Below are positions 33,875 through 42,612 of a stretch of 64,000 nucleotides of DNA, piece after piece. Position 1 is the stretch's first letter; every line of letters starts with the position of its first letter. Both the position numbers and the translations under genes were made by a program. This stretch comes from JANQIO01 sp043585095 (GTDB lineage: Bacteria; Pseudomonadota; Gammaproteobacteria; Pseudomonadales; Halieaceae): the NCBI GenBank assembly GCA_043585095.1, contig CP121321.1, positions 3,472,001 through 3,536,000 of the forward strand, given 5' to 3'. A model generated the notes under the pieces. That model ran no database searches. It was not told the origin of the DNA and saw nothing but the letters and a program-made list of their open reading frames with translations.

Positions 33875-34690
33875 ATGCCAGAGTTGCCCGAAGTCGAAAC
33901 AACCCGCCGAGGACTTTTGCCCCATGCAAAAGATGAGGTCATCTCGCACATCGAAGTGCGTGAGCGGCGCTTGCGCTGGCCCATACCCGATGAGGTGACG
34001 CGGCTTTTGCCAGGCGCCAGGATCTATGACATCAAGCGCAGAGGTAAGTACTTACTATTCTCTACATCAGCAGGAACACTGATTGTTCACTTGGGAATGT
34101 CGGGCTCATTGCGTGTACTGACCAAGTCAGAGCCACCCGCTAAACACGACCACGTTGATCTCGTCCTGGGTTCCGGTCGTGTCCTGCGTTACAACGATCC
34201 CCGGCGCTTCGGCTGCATGCTATGGACGGTAACGGATCCTGCAGAACATGCGTTACTGCGCCATTTGGGGCCCGAGCCGCTGGAAGACGCGTTCAGCGCA
34301 GACTATCTGTTCACGCTGTCGCGGGGCCGAAAAGCCCCGCTAAAGAGCTTCATTATGGACAGTCGCGTGGTGGTCGGTGTGGGCAATATCTATGCAAATG
34401 AAGCGCTGTTTCTTGCCCGACTGCGACCCCGGCGTGCTGCGGGGCGAGTGTCACGACCCGGCTATGAAGGGCTTGAAGCGGCTATTCGTCAGGTGTTAGC
34501 GGCAGCGGTTAAGCAAGGCGGAACTACCTTGCGTGATTTTGTCGGGGGTGATGGCAAGCCGGGTTACTTCAGGCAACAACTCAATGTCTATGACCACGGT
34601 GGAGAACCGTGCCCGCGCTGTGGCGAGATACTCCGAGAGGTTCGTCTCTCCCAGCGGAGCACGGTCTACTGCCGTAATTGCCAGCGCTAG
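33875..34690 (+). CDS. mutM: formamidopyrimidine-DNA glycosylase
   Basis: A 271-residue Fpg/MutM that excises 8-oxoguanine and cleaves AP sites. The catalytic N-terminus PELPEVETTRRGL (Pro nucleophile after Met removal, Glu3) is intact. HLGMSGSLRV, YNDPRRFGCMLW, VVGVGNIYANEALF and the C-terminal zinc finger CPRCGEILREVRLSQRSTVYCRNCQR (four Cys) follow. Length matches E. coli (269). It sits alone on the plus strand, convergent with coaD 26 bp away. Confidence 0.97.
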   Translation: MPELPEVETTRRGLLPHAKDEVISHIEVRERRLRWPIPDEVTRLLPGARIYDIKRRGKYLLFSTSAGTLIVHLGMSGSLRVLTKSEPPAKHDHVDLVLGSGRVLRYNDPRRFGCMLWTVTDPAEHALLRHLGPEPLEDAFSADYLFTLSRGRKAPLKSFIMDSRVVVGVGNIYANEALFLARLRPRRAAGRVSRPGYEGLEAAIRQVLAAAVKQGGTTLRDFVGGDGKPGYFRQQLNVYDHGGEPCPRCGEILREVRLSQRSTVYCRNCQR

Positions 34691-34716
34691 CCCGTATCAG
34701 CTTTCAGTGCGCCGCG

Positions 34717-35199
34717 CTATGCGTCAGCAAAGCGTTCGGTAAGCGCCGCACTCACGTTAGTGGGTACGAAGGGCGTTATGTCACCCTGCAATGCGGCGAT
34801 CTCTTTCACCAGGGACGACGAGATAAATGACAGGTGCTCGGAGGGTGTCAGGAACACGGATTCAAACTCCGGATAGAGCGCCCTATTCATATTGGCCAAC
34901 TGGAACTCATACTCAAAGTCAGACACCGCCCGCAGCCCGCGCAACACGCAGTTTGCTTGTTTGCTGATGGCAAATTCTGTGAGCAAATTGCTAAAGCCGC
35001 AAACCTCAATGTTATCCAGATGCGAAAGCGAATCTCTGCACAGCGTGACGCGCTGCTCAAGCGTGAATAGCGGTGTTTTCTTTTCACTGTGCGCGATGGC
35101 AACGATAACTTCGTCGAACAGCCGCGCTGCGCGTTCCACTAAGTCGACATGACCGTTGGTAATCGGATCGAACGTTCCTGGATAAATGACGCGTTTCAT
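34717..35199 (-). CDS. coaD: phosphopantetheine adenylyltransferase
   Basis: A 160-residue PPAT (E. coli 159), the penultimate step of CoA synthesis. YPGTFDPITNGHVDLVERA holds the T/HxGH-type nucleotidyltransferase signature, then VLRGLRAVSDFEYEFQLANMN and SFISSSLVKEIAALQGDI. The second CoA gene of the window, well apart from coaBC. It lies 33 bp downstream of rsmD on the same strand. Confidence 0.97.
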   Translation of the reverse strand: MKRVIYPGTFDPITNGHVDLVERAARLFDEVIVAIAHSEKKTPLFTLEQRVTLCRDSLSHLDNIEVCGFSNLLTEFAISKQANCVLRGLRAVSDFEYEFQLANMNRALYPEFESVFLTPSEHLSFISSSLVKEIAALQGDITPFVPTNVSAALTERFADA

Positions 35200-35232
35200 A
35201 TGGGCCCCTGTTTCGCTGGGATGCTAAACAAA

Positions 35233-35811
35233 TTAGTGATTACGCACAAACACCCCGGACCGGACATCACCCATCACCTTCTCGCGGTGGGCTGCCCACC
35301 GCGAGGGCATCGTGGGTGCTTCACTACGAGCGCGCGACTCAACGTAAACCCATGCGTCTGATGTGAGCCAGCCGTTTTCCTCGAGCCCTTGAGCGGCCTC
35401 GGCGTAAAAACCCTCGTCGAATGGGGGGTCCAAAAACACGATATCGAATGGCTGCGCTGGGGCCGATTCAAGACGCCTCATAAAATCGTCTCGATGGCAC
35501 TGTGCGTTATCGACGCCCAGCTCTCCCAAATGCGAGTCGATCCTGTCACAGCAGCGCGGGTTGCTGTCGATAAATTGCACAAACTGCGCGCCTCTGGACA
35601 GGGCCTCCAAGCCCAGCGCGCCACTGCCGGCGAACGCGTCCAGACAGCGCGCGCCGTGCACGACGGGGGCTAACCAGTTGAATACGGTTTCTCTTACGCG
35701 GTCAGGCGTTGGGCGCAGACCGGGTGCAGAGGGAAAACGAAGTTTGCGGCCTCGCCAGAGTCCGCCAATGATGCGGATTTGGCCGCTGTCGCCCGGGCGT
35801 CTTGCCGCCAT
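35233..35811 (-). CDS. rsmD: 16S rRNA (guanine(966)-N2)-methyltransferase
   Basis: A 192-residue RsmD. IRIIGGLWRGRKLRFPS, GLRPTPDRVRETVFNWLAP, CLDAFAGSGALGLEALSRGA (SAM loop) and FDIVFLDPPFDEGFY (catalytic DPPF) are all present. It methylates G966 of 16S rRNA. Divergent from ftsY across 53 bp, which includes TAGAAT as a possible -10 for ftsY. Confidence 0.96.
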   Translation of the reverse strand: MAARRPGDSGQIRIIGGLWRGRKLRFPSAPGLRPTPDRVRETVFNWLAPVVHGARCLDAFAGSGALGLEALSRGAQFVQFIDSNPRCCDRIDSHLGELGVDNAQCHRDDFMRRLESAPAQPFDIVFLDPPFDEGFYAEAAQGLEENGWLTSDAWVYVESRARSEAPTMPSRWAAHREKVMGDVRSGVFVRNH

Positions 35812-35864
35812 TACCGTGGTGTTTCCATAGGTGATAGAATACGCGTTTTTAGTCTTCCCACGCG

Positions 35865-36974
35865 ATGAAATTGTTCGGCCGTAACAAGTCCCGGGACGCC
35901 GACGAGGTGAAGCCCGAAACCCCAGACGATGCTACCTCTGATGCGCCTGACGGCGCGGCTGAGCTGGCGCCTGACCGCGTGCCCGCCACCCCTGATTTGG
36001 AAGCGTCGATTGATTCTAGCGAGCCCGATGCAGTCGAATCACAGGGGCCGGGTTTCTTTGCGCGGCTGCGCCATGGGCTGAGTCGAACCAGCAGCCAGCT
36101 CACCGCAGGCCTGGGCCGCGCCTTTCTCGGTCGTAAGGAAATCGACGACGCGCTGCTTGAAGAGCTGGAGACAACGCTGCTACAGGCAGACGTGGGCGTA
36201 GACGCCACGATGGATATCGTCTCCCGCCTCTCTGACCGGGTATCGCGTAAAGATCTTACAGATGGCGATGCACTCTATGCCGCCCTGCAGCAGGAGCTTC
36301 TGCACCTGCTCAAGCCCTGTGAGAACCCCCTTCAGCCAGTCACCGATGGGCCCTTCGTTATTCTCATGGTCGGCGTCAATGGCGCGGGCAAAACCACTAC
36401 GATCGGCAAGCTGGCAAAGCGCTATAAGGATGAAGGCAAAAGCGTGATGTTGGCGGCGGGTGATACCTTTCGAGCCGCAGCCGTAGAGCAGTTACAAGCC
36501 TGGGGCGAACGCAACCATGTGCCTGTCATTGCGCAGCACACTGGCGCCGATGCCGCTTCCGTTATCTTTGATGCACTGCAGGCCGCGCAAGCGCGCAATG
36601 TGGATGTGTTGATTGCGGATACTGCCGGGCGTTTACAGAACAAAGATCACCTTATGGAAGAGCTGAAAAAAGTGGTTCGGGTTATGGCGAAATTGACTCC
36701 CGAGGCGCCCCACGAAGTCATGCTGGTGCTGGACTCGGGTATGGGTCAGAACGCTCTGGCGCAGGCCGAACACTTTCGCGAGGCGGTGGGTGTAAGCGGC
36801 ATCACTTTGACTAAACTTGATGGCACGGCAAAGGGCGGCATTATTTTTGCGATTGCGAGCAAGCTTGGCCTGCCTATCCGATATATCGGTGTAGGGGAGG
36901 CCGCAGAAGATCTGCGGCCCTTCACCGCCGACGCATTCATTGAAGCTCTGTTTGATCACAGCGGCGACGCATGA
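35865..36974 (+). CDS. ftsY: signal recognition particle receptor FtsY
   Basis: A 369-residue SRP receptor GTPase that docks ribosome-nascent chains at the membrane. An acidic A domain (about 1-70, rich in Asp/Glu/Pro) precedes the NG domain: LLQADVGVDATMDIV, VGVNGAGKTTTIGKLAKRY (G1), AAGDTFRAAAVEQL, IADTAGRLQNKDHLMEEL, ITLTKLDGTAKGGIIF and YIGVGEAAEDLRPF. The stop overlaps the ftsE start by 4 bases, giving the classical ftsY-ftsE-ftsX operon. Confidence 0.97.
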   Translation: MKLFGRNKSRDADEVKPETPDDATSDAPDGAAELAPDRVPATPDLEASIDSSEPDAVESQGPGFFARLRHGLSRTSSQLTAGLGRAFLGRKEIDDALLEELETTLLQADVGVDATMDIVSRLSDRVSRKDLTDGDALYAALQQELLHLLKPCENPLQPVTDGPFVILMVGVNGAGKTTTIGKLAKRYKDEGKSVMLAAGDTFRAAAVEQLQAWGERNHVPVIAQHTGADAASVIFDALQAAQARNVDVLIADTAGRLQNKDHLMEELKKVVRVMAKLTPEAPHEVMLVLDSGMGQNALAQAEHFREAVGVSGITLTKLDGTAKGGIIFAIASKLGLPIRYIGVGEAAEDLRPFTADAFIEALFDHSGDA

Positions 36975-37639
36975 TTGTTTTCGAGCGGGTCTCCAAACGC
37001 TATCCCGAGGGCCACGAGGCCCTCAGCGAAGTCAGCTTTACCATCGACAGCGATGAAATGGTGTTCCTTACCGGCCACAGCGGTGCCGGTAAGAGCACCC
37101 TGCTAAAGCTCATTATGCTGATGGAGCGGCCCAGTCGCGGCCAGGTCACAGTGAACGGCCAGGCGCTTAAATCAATGCGTCCCAGCCGGATACCGCAGCA
37201 TCGTCGACAGGTGGGCGTGGTCTTCCAGAACCATCAATTACTAGTTGATCGCACCGTGTTCGATAACGTGGCGCTCCCGCTGATGATTTCAGGCTATACC
37301 CCGAAGGAAATAGGCCGCCGCGTTCGGGCTGCTTTGGACAAGGTGGGTCTGCTGGCCAGGGAGAAGTCTATGCCTGTGACTCTGTCCGGCGGTGAGCAGC
37401 AACGCGTGGGGATTGCCAGAGCCGTGGTTAATAAGCCTACCCTGCTATTGGCGGATGAGCCCACCGGTAATCTGGATCCTGCGCTTTCCGCAGAGATCAT
37501 GCAGCTGTTTGAGCAATTCAATCAGGTCGGCGTGACCGTGCTGATTGCCAGCCACGACCTGCCGCTCATCTCCAGAATGCACCATCGTATTCTGACTCTG
37601 CGACAGGGCCGCCTGATCGCCCAAGGCGGCACCGCCTGA
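36971..37639 (+). CDS. ftsE: cell division ATP-binding protein FtsE
   Basis: A 222-residue ABC ATPase that with FtsX activates periplasmic peptidoglycan hydrolases at the septum. GHSGAGKSTLLKLI (Walker A), VVFQNHQLLVDRTVFDNVALP (Q-loop), TLSGGEQQRVGIARA (signature) and LLLADEPTGNLDP (Walker B) are intact. It overlaps ftsY by 4 bases and shares one base with ftsX. Confidence 0.97.
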   Translation: MIVFERVSKRYPEGHEALSEVSFTIDSDEMVFLTGHSGAGKSTLLKLIMLMERPSRGQVTVNGQALKSMRPSRIPQHRRQVGVVFQNHQLLVDRTVFDNVALPLMISGYTPKEIGRRVRAALDKVGLLAREKSMPVTLSGGEQQRVGIARAVVNKPTLLLADEPTGNLDPALSAEIMQLFEQFNQVGVTVLIASHDLPLISRMHHRILTLRQGRLIAQGGTA

Positions 37640-38598
37640 TGGCGGGAGGCGCCAGCCAAAGCCGTACGCGGTGGCCTGACAGGTTCCGCGCCTGGCGTTT
37701 CCACCACGTCCACTCTGCCAAGGGCAGCCTGCAACGTCTGCTGGCCAGCCCAGTCACCAGCGTAATGACATGGCTGGTTATCGGCATTGCGCTAGCGCTG
37801 CCAGTGGGTCTCAACGTGGCCCTGCAAAACGCCCGTACGGTAAGCGTCGGTTGGGATAGTCCGGCACAGATATCGCTTTTTCTCCGGGCCGAAGTGTCGG
37901 TAGACGCGGCGCGCGCCCTGAGTGCCAGGCTGGCGGCAAGAGATGATGTAGACAGCGCGCGGGTCGTGACGCGCGAGCAGGCCCTGGCCGAGTTCCAGCA
38001 GCTGTCGGGGTTCGGCGATGTACTGCAGCGTCTGGAAGACAATCCGCTACCGAATGTGCTGCTGATTACGCCTGCCGAGAGTTCGGCTAACGGTGCCGAG
38101 GTAGGGCTCTTGCGCTCGCGCCTGGAGGCTGAGCCTGGGGTACAGCGGGCTGTTTTGGATATGGAATGGGTTCAGCGTTTGAATGCGCTGGTGGCCTTTT
38201 CCCAGCGCGCGGTAACGACGCTGGGACTAACGCTGTCTCTGGGTGTGCTGCTGGTGATCGGCAACACTATACGCCTGGCTATTGAAAACCGGCGTCGGGA
38301 AATTCTCGTGGTCAAGCTGGTCGGCGGTAGCGATGCCTTCGTGCGCCGCCCCTTTTTGTATACGGGCTTTTGGTATGGCCTGGGGGGTGCGTTGGTGGCC
38401 TGGGTCGTGGTCGGCCTTGCCCTGTGGTATCTGCGTGGACCCCTTTCAGCCCTCGCGCTGTTGTATCAAAGTGACTTTGTCCTGAGCGGACTCGGTTTCG
38501 CAGGTAGCTTTGCTCTGCTGCTGGTGGGTGCCGCGCTGGGATTGTTGGGTTCCTGGGTTGCCGTGGCGCGACATCTGTCAAAAATTCAGCCTGAATAG
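37639..38598 (+). CDS. ftsX: cell division protein FtsX
   Basis: A 319-residue membrane partner of FtsE. A cytoplasmic N-terminus precedes the first membrane helix (VMTWLVIGIALALPVGLNVAL). A periplasmic loop of about 100 residues contains ISLFLRAEVSVDAARALS and ends before three more helices (LGLTLSLGVLLVIGNTIRLAI, GLGGALVAWVVVGLALWYL, FAGSFALLLVGAALGLLGSWV). It is the last gene of the operon; the 261-bp gap behind it contains the rpoH promoter and CIRCE element. Confidence 0.95.
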   Translation: MAGGASQSRTRWPDRFRAWRFHHVHSAKGSLQRLLASPVTSVMTWLVIGIALALPVGLNVALQNARTVSVGWDSPAQISLFLRAEVSVDAARALSARLAARDDVDSARVVTREQALAEFQQLSGFGDVLQRLEDNPLPNVLLITPAESSANGAEVGLLRSRLEAEPGVQRAVLDMEWVQRLNALVAFSQRAVTTLGLTLSLGVLLVIGNTIRLAIENRRREILVVKLVGGSDAFVRRPFLYTGFWYGLGGALVAWVVVGLALWYLRGPLSALALLYQSDFVLSGLGFAGSFALLLVGAALGLLGSWVAVARHLSKIQPE

Positions 38599-38800
38599 CG
38601 CTCGACCGCAGGTCGTCCAGATAGCAGCTTGTTTCGTACTAAACGATGCACCTTGTGATGTGCGGCGCTTTCGGCTCAGAAAAGCGTCGATTGCGGCCTT
38701 CGGCTGAATTAAAGTAAGTTATTGATTTTATTAAGTTTGCGGGATTATTTTTTTAACTTCGGGCGGCGAAGCTCTGCTGCGGAGACGGAACTTTTCCCCG

Positions 38801-38827
38801 TTAGCACTCTCTAATAATGAGTGCTAA
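38801..38827. promoter_or_regulatory. perfect CIRCE element (HrcA operator) upstream of rpoH
   Basis: TTAGCACTC (38801-38809), nine bases, then GAGTGCTAA (38819-38827) match the CIRCE consensus at every position, including the 9-base spacer. It lies 32 bases before the rpoH GTG. CIRCE is the binding site of the heat-shock repressor HrcA, whose gene is not in this window. Confidence 0.93.
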
Positions 38828-38830
38828 AAT
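38801..38830 (+). promoter_or_regulatory. predicted rpoH sigma-70 promoter overlapping CIRCE
   Basis: TTAGCA (38801-38806, 4 of 6) and TAAAAT (38825-38830, 5 of 6) are 18 bases apart, predicting a start near 38837 and a leader of about 23 nt that includes GGAGGG. The CIRCE repeat covers exactly the -35 to -10 interval, so bound HrcA would block polymerase. An AT-rich stretch (38708-38757) lies just upstream. Confidence 0.5.
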
Positions 38831-38859
38831 ATTAGGCCGTTTTTGGAGGGACTAAGACA

Positions 38860-39714
38860 GTGAACACCAATATTGCTCCCATAGATCAATTAGTACCCGG
38901 TGCAAACCTCGGGGCCTATATTCAGGCCGTCGGCAGCATCCCCGTGCTCAGTCACGAGCGCGAGCGGGAATTGGCTGAAGACCTGTATTACAACGAGAAC
39001 CTCGACGCCGCGCGTCAGCTCGTTATGTCTCACCTGCGCTTTGTTGTGCATATTGCAAAGAGTTATTCGGGATACGGACTGCCTGAAGCGGACCTGATTC
39101 AAGAGGGCAACGTTGGCCTCATGAAAGCTGTTAAGCGTTTTGATCCAGCCCGCGGTGTTCGCCTTGTGTCCTTTGCCGTGCATTGGATCAAGGCTGAGAT
39201 GCACGAATATATTTTGCGTAACTGGCGCATTGTGAAAGTTGCAACCACCAAGGCGCAGCGCAAGCTGTTTTTCAACCTGCGCGGTCAGAAAAAGCAGCTT
39301 GGCTGGCTGAGCAAGGCCGAAGCTGAAGCGATTGCCGCCGATTTAAATGTCGACGTCAAAGACGTGCAAGCAATGGAAGGTCGCCTCAGCTCCCATGACA
39401 TGACATTTGAAGCGCCCACCGACGCTGATGACGAGGATAGCTGGCAGGCGCCGGCAAATTACCTCGAAGACAAGGGCCACGATCCCGCGGAACTTATTGA
39501 AGCGGAAGACTGGCGCGATAGCAGCGAATCGCGTCTGCATTTGGCACTTCATGAGCTGGACGAACGCAGTCAGGATATTCTCGCCAAGCGCTGGCTTGCC
39601 GAGGACAAGGCAACACTGCATGAGCTCGCAGCTGAGTACAGCGTATCGGCGGAGCGTATCCGCCAGCTTGAACAAAATGCTATGAAGAAGCTGCGAGCCA
39701 GTATGGAAGCCTAA
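38860..39714 (+). CDS. rpoH: RNA polymerase heat-shock sigma factor sigma-32
   Basis: A 284-residue sigma factor, the same length as E. coli RpoH. AYIQAVGSIPVLSHERERELAE (region 1.2), DLIQEGNVGLMKAVKRFDP (region 2, core binding), VHWIKAEMHEYILRNWRIVK with KVATTKAQRKLFFNLR (the region 2.4 and RpoH box QRKLFFNLR, diagnostic), and a C-terminal HTH ATLHELAAEYSVSAERIRQLE. A GTG start is used with GGAGGG about nine bases upstream. Unlike E. coli, control may be partly by HrcA through the CIRCE element. Confidence 0.97.
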   Translation: MNTNIAPIDQLVPGANLGAYIQAVGSIPVLSHERERELAEDLYYNENLDAARQLVMSHLRFVVHIAKSYSGYGLPEADLIQEGNVGLMKAVKRFDPARGVRLVSFAVHWIKAEMHEYILRNWRIVKVATTKAQRKLFFNLRGQKKQLGWLSKAEAEAIAADLNVDVKDVQAMEGRLSSHDMTFEAPTDADDEDSWQAPANYLEDKGHDPAELIEAEDWRDSSESRLHLALHELDERSQDILAKRWLAEDKATLHELAAEYSVSAERIRQLEQNAMKKLRASMEA

Positions 39715-39724
39715 CGGCTTCGTT

Positions 39725-40111
39725 TTGACAAAACCCTCTTCAGATAGATTCCTTCTGATCGGTGCCGCTAGCGGTCTGCTAGCGGTAGCGCTTGGGGCTT
39801 TCGGTGCACATGCACTGGCGTCACATTTGGATGACCGCTCGCAGAGCATCTACGATACTGCGGTTCAGTATCACTTCTTCCACACCTTCGCGTTAATCGC
39901 TGTCGCTCTCGTGCAGCGCGGCGTCGACCATGTTCGGTTGCGGATCGCAGGCTGGGCCTTCTCAATAGGCTTGCTGGTTTTCTGCGGCAGCTTATATTTG
40001 TTGAGCATTAGTGGAATTCGCTGGTTGGGCGCGATAACCCCGCTGGGCGGTTTAGCGTTCATGCTGGGCTGGATAATGCTGTTTGCCGGTACCCTGGCGA
40101 CCAGACGTTAA
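39725..40111 (+). CDS. DUF423 family membrane protein
   Basis: A 128-residue inner-membrane protein with four predicted helices (LLIGAASGLLAVALGAFGAHAL, FFHTFALIAVALV, WAFSIGLLVFCGSLYLL, GLAFMLGWIMLFAGTLA). GAFGAHAL and TAVQYHFFHTFAL are the DUF423/YgdD hallmarks. Function unknown. The start is a TTG ten bases after the rpoH stop, with no good SD; no better in-frame start exists before the first helix, so coupling to rpoH translation is likely. Confidence 0.85.
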   Translation: MTKPSSDRFLLIGAASGLLAVALGAFGAHALASHLDDRSQSIYDTAVQYHFFHTFALIAVALVQRGVDHVRLRIAGWAFSIGLLVFCGSLYLLSISGIRWLGAITPLGGLAFMLGWIMLFAGTLATRR

Positions 40112-40120
40112 TGCCACGAG

Positions 40121-40810
40121 ATGTCGATAATGCCAGATAAGCCGCAACGCATTCGTAGCTTTGTGCTGCGGCACGGGCGTATGACCGCGGGTCAGCAACG
40201 CGCTTTGGAAGTCGGTTGGCCGCGCTTTGGACTTGAGCGTGAAGCGGGTACGCTGAATGCAGCTCAGGTATTTTCACGACAGGCACCCTTGATCCTGGAA
40301 ATCGGCTTCGGCATGGGTCAATCCCTGGTCACTATGGCAGCCGCAGAGCCGGAGACCAATTTCTTGGGTATCGAAGTACATCGACCTGGTGTAGGACGCC
40401 TGTTGCATGGCCTGTCAGAACAGGGTGTCGAGAATGTTCGGGTCTACTGTGACGATGCAGTCGCCGTGCTTGAGGAGTGCATCGCCGATGCCAGCCTGGA
40501 CGGCGTACAAATTTACTTTCCAGACCCCTGGCATAAGAAGCGCCATCATAAGCGGCGGCTGATCCAGCCTGATTTTGTCGATCTGTTGTGTCAGCGGCTC
40601 AAACCCGGCGGCATGCTGCATCTGGCCACTGACTGGGAGAACTATGCTGAACATATGATGGAAGTACTGACGGCGGAGCAACGCTTGACCAACAGCGTTG
40701 GTATTAACGCGTTTGCAGACCGTCCTCCCCGTCGTCCGTTAACGAAGTTTGAGCAGCGCGGACAGCGGTTGGGGCACGGGGTGTGGGATTTGCTGTTCGA
40801 GCGGTGTTAA
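40121..40810 (+). CDS. trmB: tRNA (guanine-N7)-methyltransferase
   Basis: A 229-residue TrmB that makes m7G46 in tRNA. RIRSFVLRHGRMTAGQQRAL is the conserved opening, LILEIGFGMGQSLVTMA the SAM loop, GIEVHRPGVGRLL and IYFPDPWHKKRHHKRRLIQ the catalytic block, and RPLTKFEQRGQRLGHGVWDLLF the end. It is nine bases downstream of the DUF423 gene on the same strand. Confidence 0.97.
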   Translation: MSIMPDKPQRIRSFVLRHGRMTAGQQRALEVGWPRFGLEREAGTLNAAQVFSRQAPLILEIGFGMGQSLVTMAAAEPETNFLGIEVHRPGVGRLLHGLSEQGVENVRVYCDDAVAVLEECIADASLDGVQIYFPDPWHKKRHHKRRLIQPDFVDLLCQRLKPGGMLHLATDWENYAEHMMEVLTAEQRLTNSVGINAFADRPPRRPLTKFEQRGQRLGHGVWDLLFERC

Positions 40811-40837
40811 ATGATGTGCCCAACCGGACGCCACTTC

Positions 40838-41980
40838 TTAAAGAAACTCGCTTACCACGCTATCTAAAAACCGGCGGCCCAAATCCGTTGTCGCTATGCG
40901 GTTGCCGTCCAGCGTCAGCAGGCCCTTGCTGGCCAGCGCTTCAGCTGTCTTGCTATAAGCGTCGTCCCGCAGACCGGTGCGCGCACTGAACAGCGCGGTA
41001 TCAACCCCCGCGCTGAGTCGCAGTGCGTTCAACATGAAATCACCCACTCGTTGCTGCTCGGCAATCTCTACGCTTTTTGCCTCGCTATTCGCCAGATAGC
41101 CCTCCGGCTGTTTGCGTTTAGTGGTGCGAAGGATCAGGTTTTGCTCTGGCACGGATATCTTGCCGTGTGCACCCGCACCGATGCCGAGATAGTCGCCGAA
41201 TTCCCAGTAATTCAGGTTATGTCGGCAGAGCTGGCCGGGCTGGCTGTAGGCCGAGACCTCGTAGTTCTCGAAACCGGCAGCCGCGATCAGGTTTTCGCCG
41301 TGATCCTGAATATCACCCAGCTCAGATTCTATGGGCAGTAGAGGGGGGTTCTTGTAAAACGCAGTATTGCGCTCAATGGTCAGCTGGTACCAGGAGAGAT
41401 GATCGGTCCGGCAAGCGATAGCGCGCTGCAGGTCCAGCGCAGCGGCATCCCGTGATTGCCCAGGAAGGCCGTGCATTAAATCGATGTTGATACTGCTGAC
41501 ACCGGACGCGCTGGCCATTTCCACAGCGGCGTGTGCCTGATCGGCATTGTGCACACGCCCCAGCGCCTCAAGATGACTATCGGAAAAGCTTTGAATCCCC
41601 AGCGAGAGTCGGTTGACGCCCGCGTCCGCAAATCCGGCAAACTTTTCTGCTTCGGCGCTGCCCGGGTTGGCTTCCAGGGTTATCTCGCAGCCTTCCGTCA
41701 AAGACAGGCGCTGGCGAATGCCCCGCAGCAGGCTCGCAATACTCTCTATAGAAAATAGGCTGGGGGTGCCGCCGCCGATAAAAATCGAGAGCAGCTCGCG
41801 ACCCTTCACGTAATGCAGGCTGTCGTCCAGATCCCGCAGCAGTGCCTCCACGTAGGCCCGCTCCGGTAAACCGCATTGCGGCTCATGAGAGTTGAAGTCG
41901 CAGTAGGGGCACTTCCGTTCACACCATGGAATGTGAACGTACAAGCTAAGTGGTGGTAGCTGCAGATCACTCATGCGCAC
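40838..41980 (-). CDS. hemW: radical SAM heme chaperone HemW
   Basis: A 380-residue radical SAM protein. The cluster motif CERKCPYCDF is at the N-terminus (SLYVHIPWCERKCPYCDFNS), followed by FIGGGTPSLF, EITLEANPGSAE, GVNRLSLGIQSFSD and INIDLMHGLPGQS. HemW-type proteins bind heme and help insert it into respiratory enzymes; they resemble coproporphyrinogen dehydrogenase (HemN) but are shorter and lack its activity. Last gene of the minus-strand run starting at yggS; 14 bp after rdgB. Confidence 0.94.
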   Translation of the reverse strand: MRMSDLQLPPLSLYVHIPWCERKCPYCDFNSHEPQCGLPERAYVEALLRDLDDSLHYVKGRELLSIFIGGGTPSLFSIESIASLLRGIRQRLSLTEGCEITLEANPGSAEAEKFAGFADAGVNRLSLGIQSFSDSHLEALGRVHNADQAHAAVEMASASGVSSINIDLMHGLPGQSRDAAALDLQRAIACRTDHLSWYQLTIERNTAFYKNPPLLPIESELGDIQDHGENLIAAAGFENYEVSAYSQPGQLCRHNLNYWEFGDYLGIGAGAHGKISVPEQNLILRTTKRKQPEGYLANSEAKSVEIAEQQRVGDFMLNALRLSAGVDTALFSARTGLRDDAYSKTAEALASKGLLTLDGNRIATTDLGRRFLDSVVSEFL

Positions 41981-41994
41981 AACTCATAGGTGGC

Positions 41995-42612
41995 TCACCG
42001 AAATTCCAGCTCAAGTGCCTCCAGTAGCGCGCGCAAGGCCTGGCCGCGGTGGCTGTCCCGGTTCTTGATGGCGGGCTCCAGCTGTGCTGCTGTGACGCCG
42101 TGTTTGACGCTGTAAAATAATGGGTCATAGCCAAAGCCACCGTCCCCGGAAGCAGCGGTCAGGATGCTGCCCTCCCAGCGGGCTTCGCAGATGATGGGGG
42201 CGCTGTCGTCACCGTGCCGGCAGTACACCAGTGCGCACTGATATCGTGCGCTTCGGTCAGCGGGCGCAACGCCGGCTAGCGCCTGCAGCAGCTTGTGATT
42301 GTTGTCCTTGTCTTCGGCGTCTTCACCCGCGTAGCGCGCTGAGTAGATACCGGGTGCGCCGTTCAAGGCGTCAACCTCCAGGCCCGAATCATCGGCTATG
42401 GCCGGAAGGCCCGTTTGGGCCGCAGCGGCACGGGCTTTGAGCAGGGCATTGGCCACAAAGCTATCGCCCGTTTCCTCAGCAGGTATCACGTCTAATGCAC
42501 TTTGTGGAATGACTTCGCAGTGCCAATTTTTCAGTAACGCGGCAAACTCTGCCAGCTTGCCGCGATTGCCGCTGGCGATGACCACACGATCGGGTCTGCG
42601 CTTACTCTTCAT
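41995..42612 (-). CDS. rdgB: dITP/XTP pyrophosphatase
   Basis: A 205-residue HAM1/RdgB NTPase that clears dITP and XTP from the nucleotide pool. VVIASGNRGKLAEFAALL opens it, then ADDSGLEVDALNGAPGIYSARYAG, GDGGFGYDPLFY and NRDSHRGQALRALL. ATG 42612 is chosen, inside the end of the DUF4426 gene (overlap of 11 bases), which suggests translational coupling; an upstream in-frame start at 42654 lacks family similarity. No independent SD is visible. Confidence 0.95.
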   Translation of the reverse strand: MKSKRRPDRVVIASGNRGKLAEFAALLKNWHCEVIPQSALDVIPAEETGDSFVANALLKARAAAAQTGLPAIADDSGLEVDALNGAPGIYSARYAGEDAEDKDNNHKLLQALAGVAPADRSARYQCALVYCRHGDDSAPIICEARWEGSILTAASGDGGFGYDPLFYSVKHGVTAAQLEPAIKNRDSHRGQALRALLEALELEFR

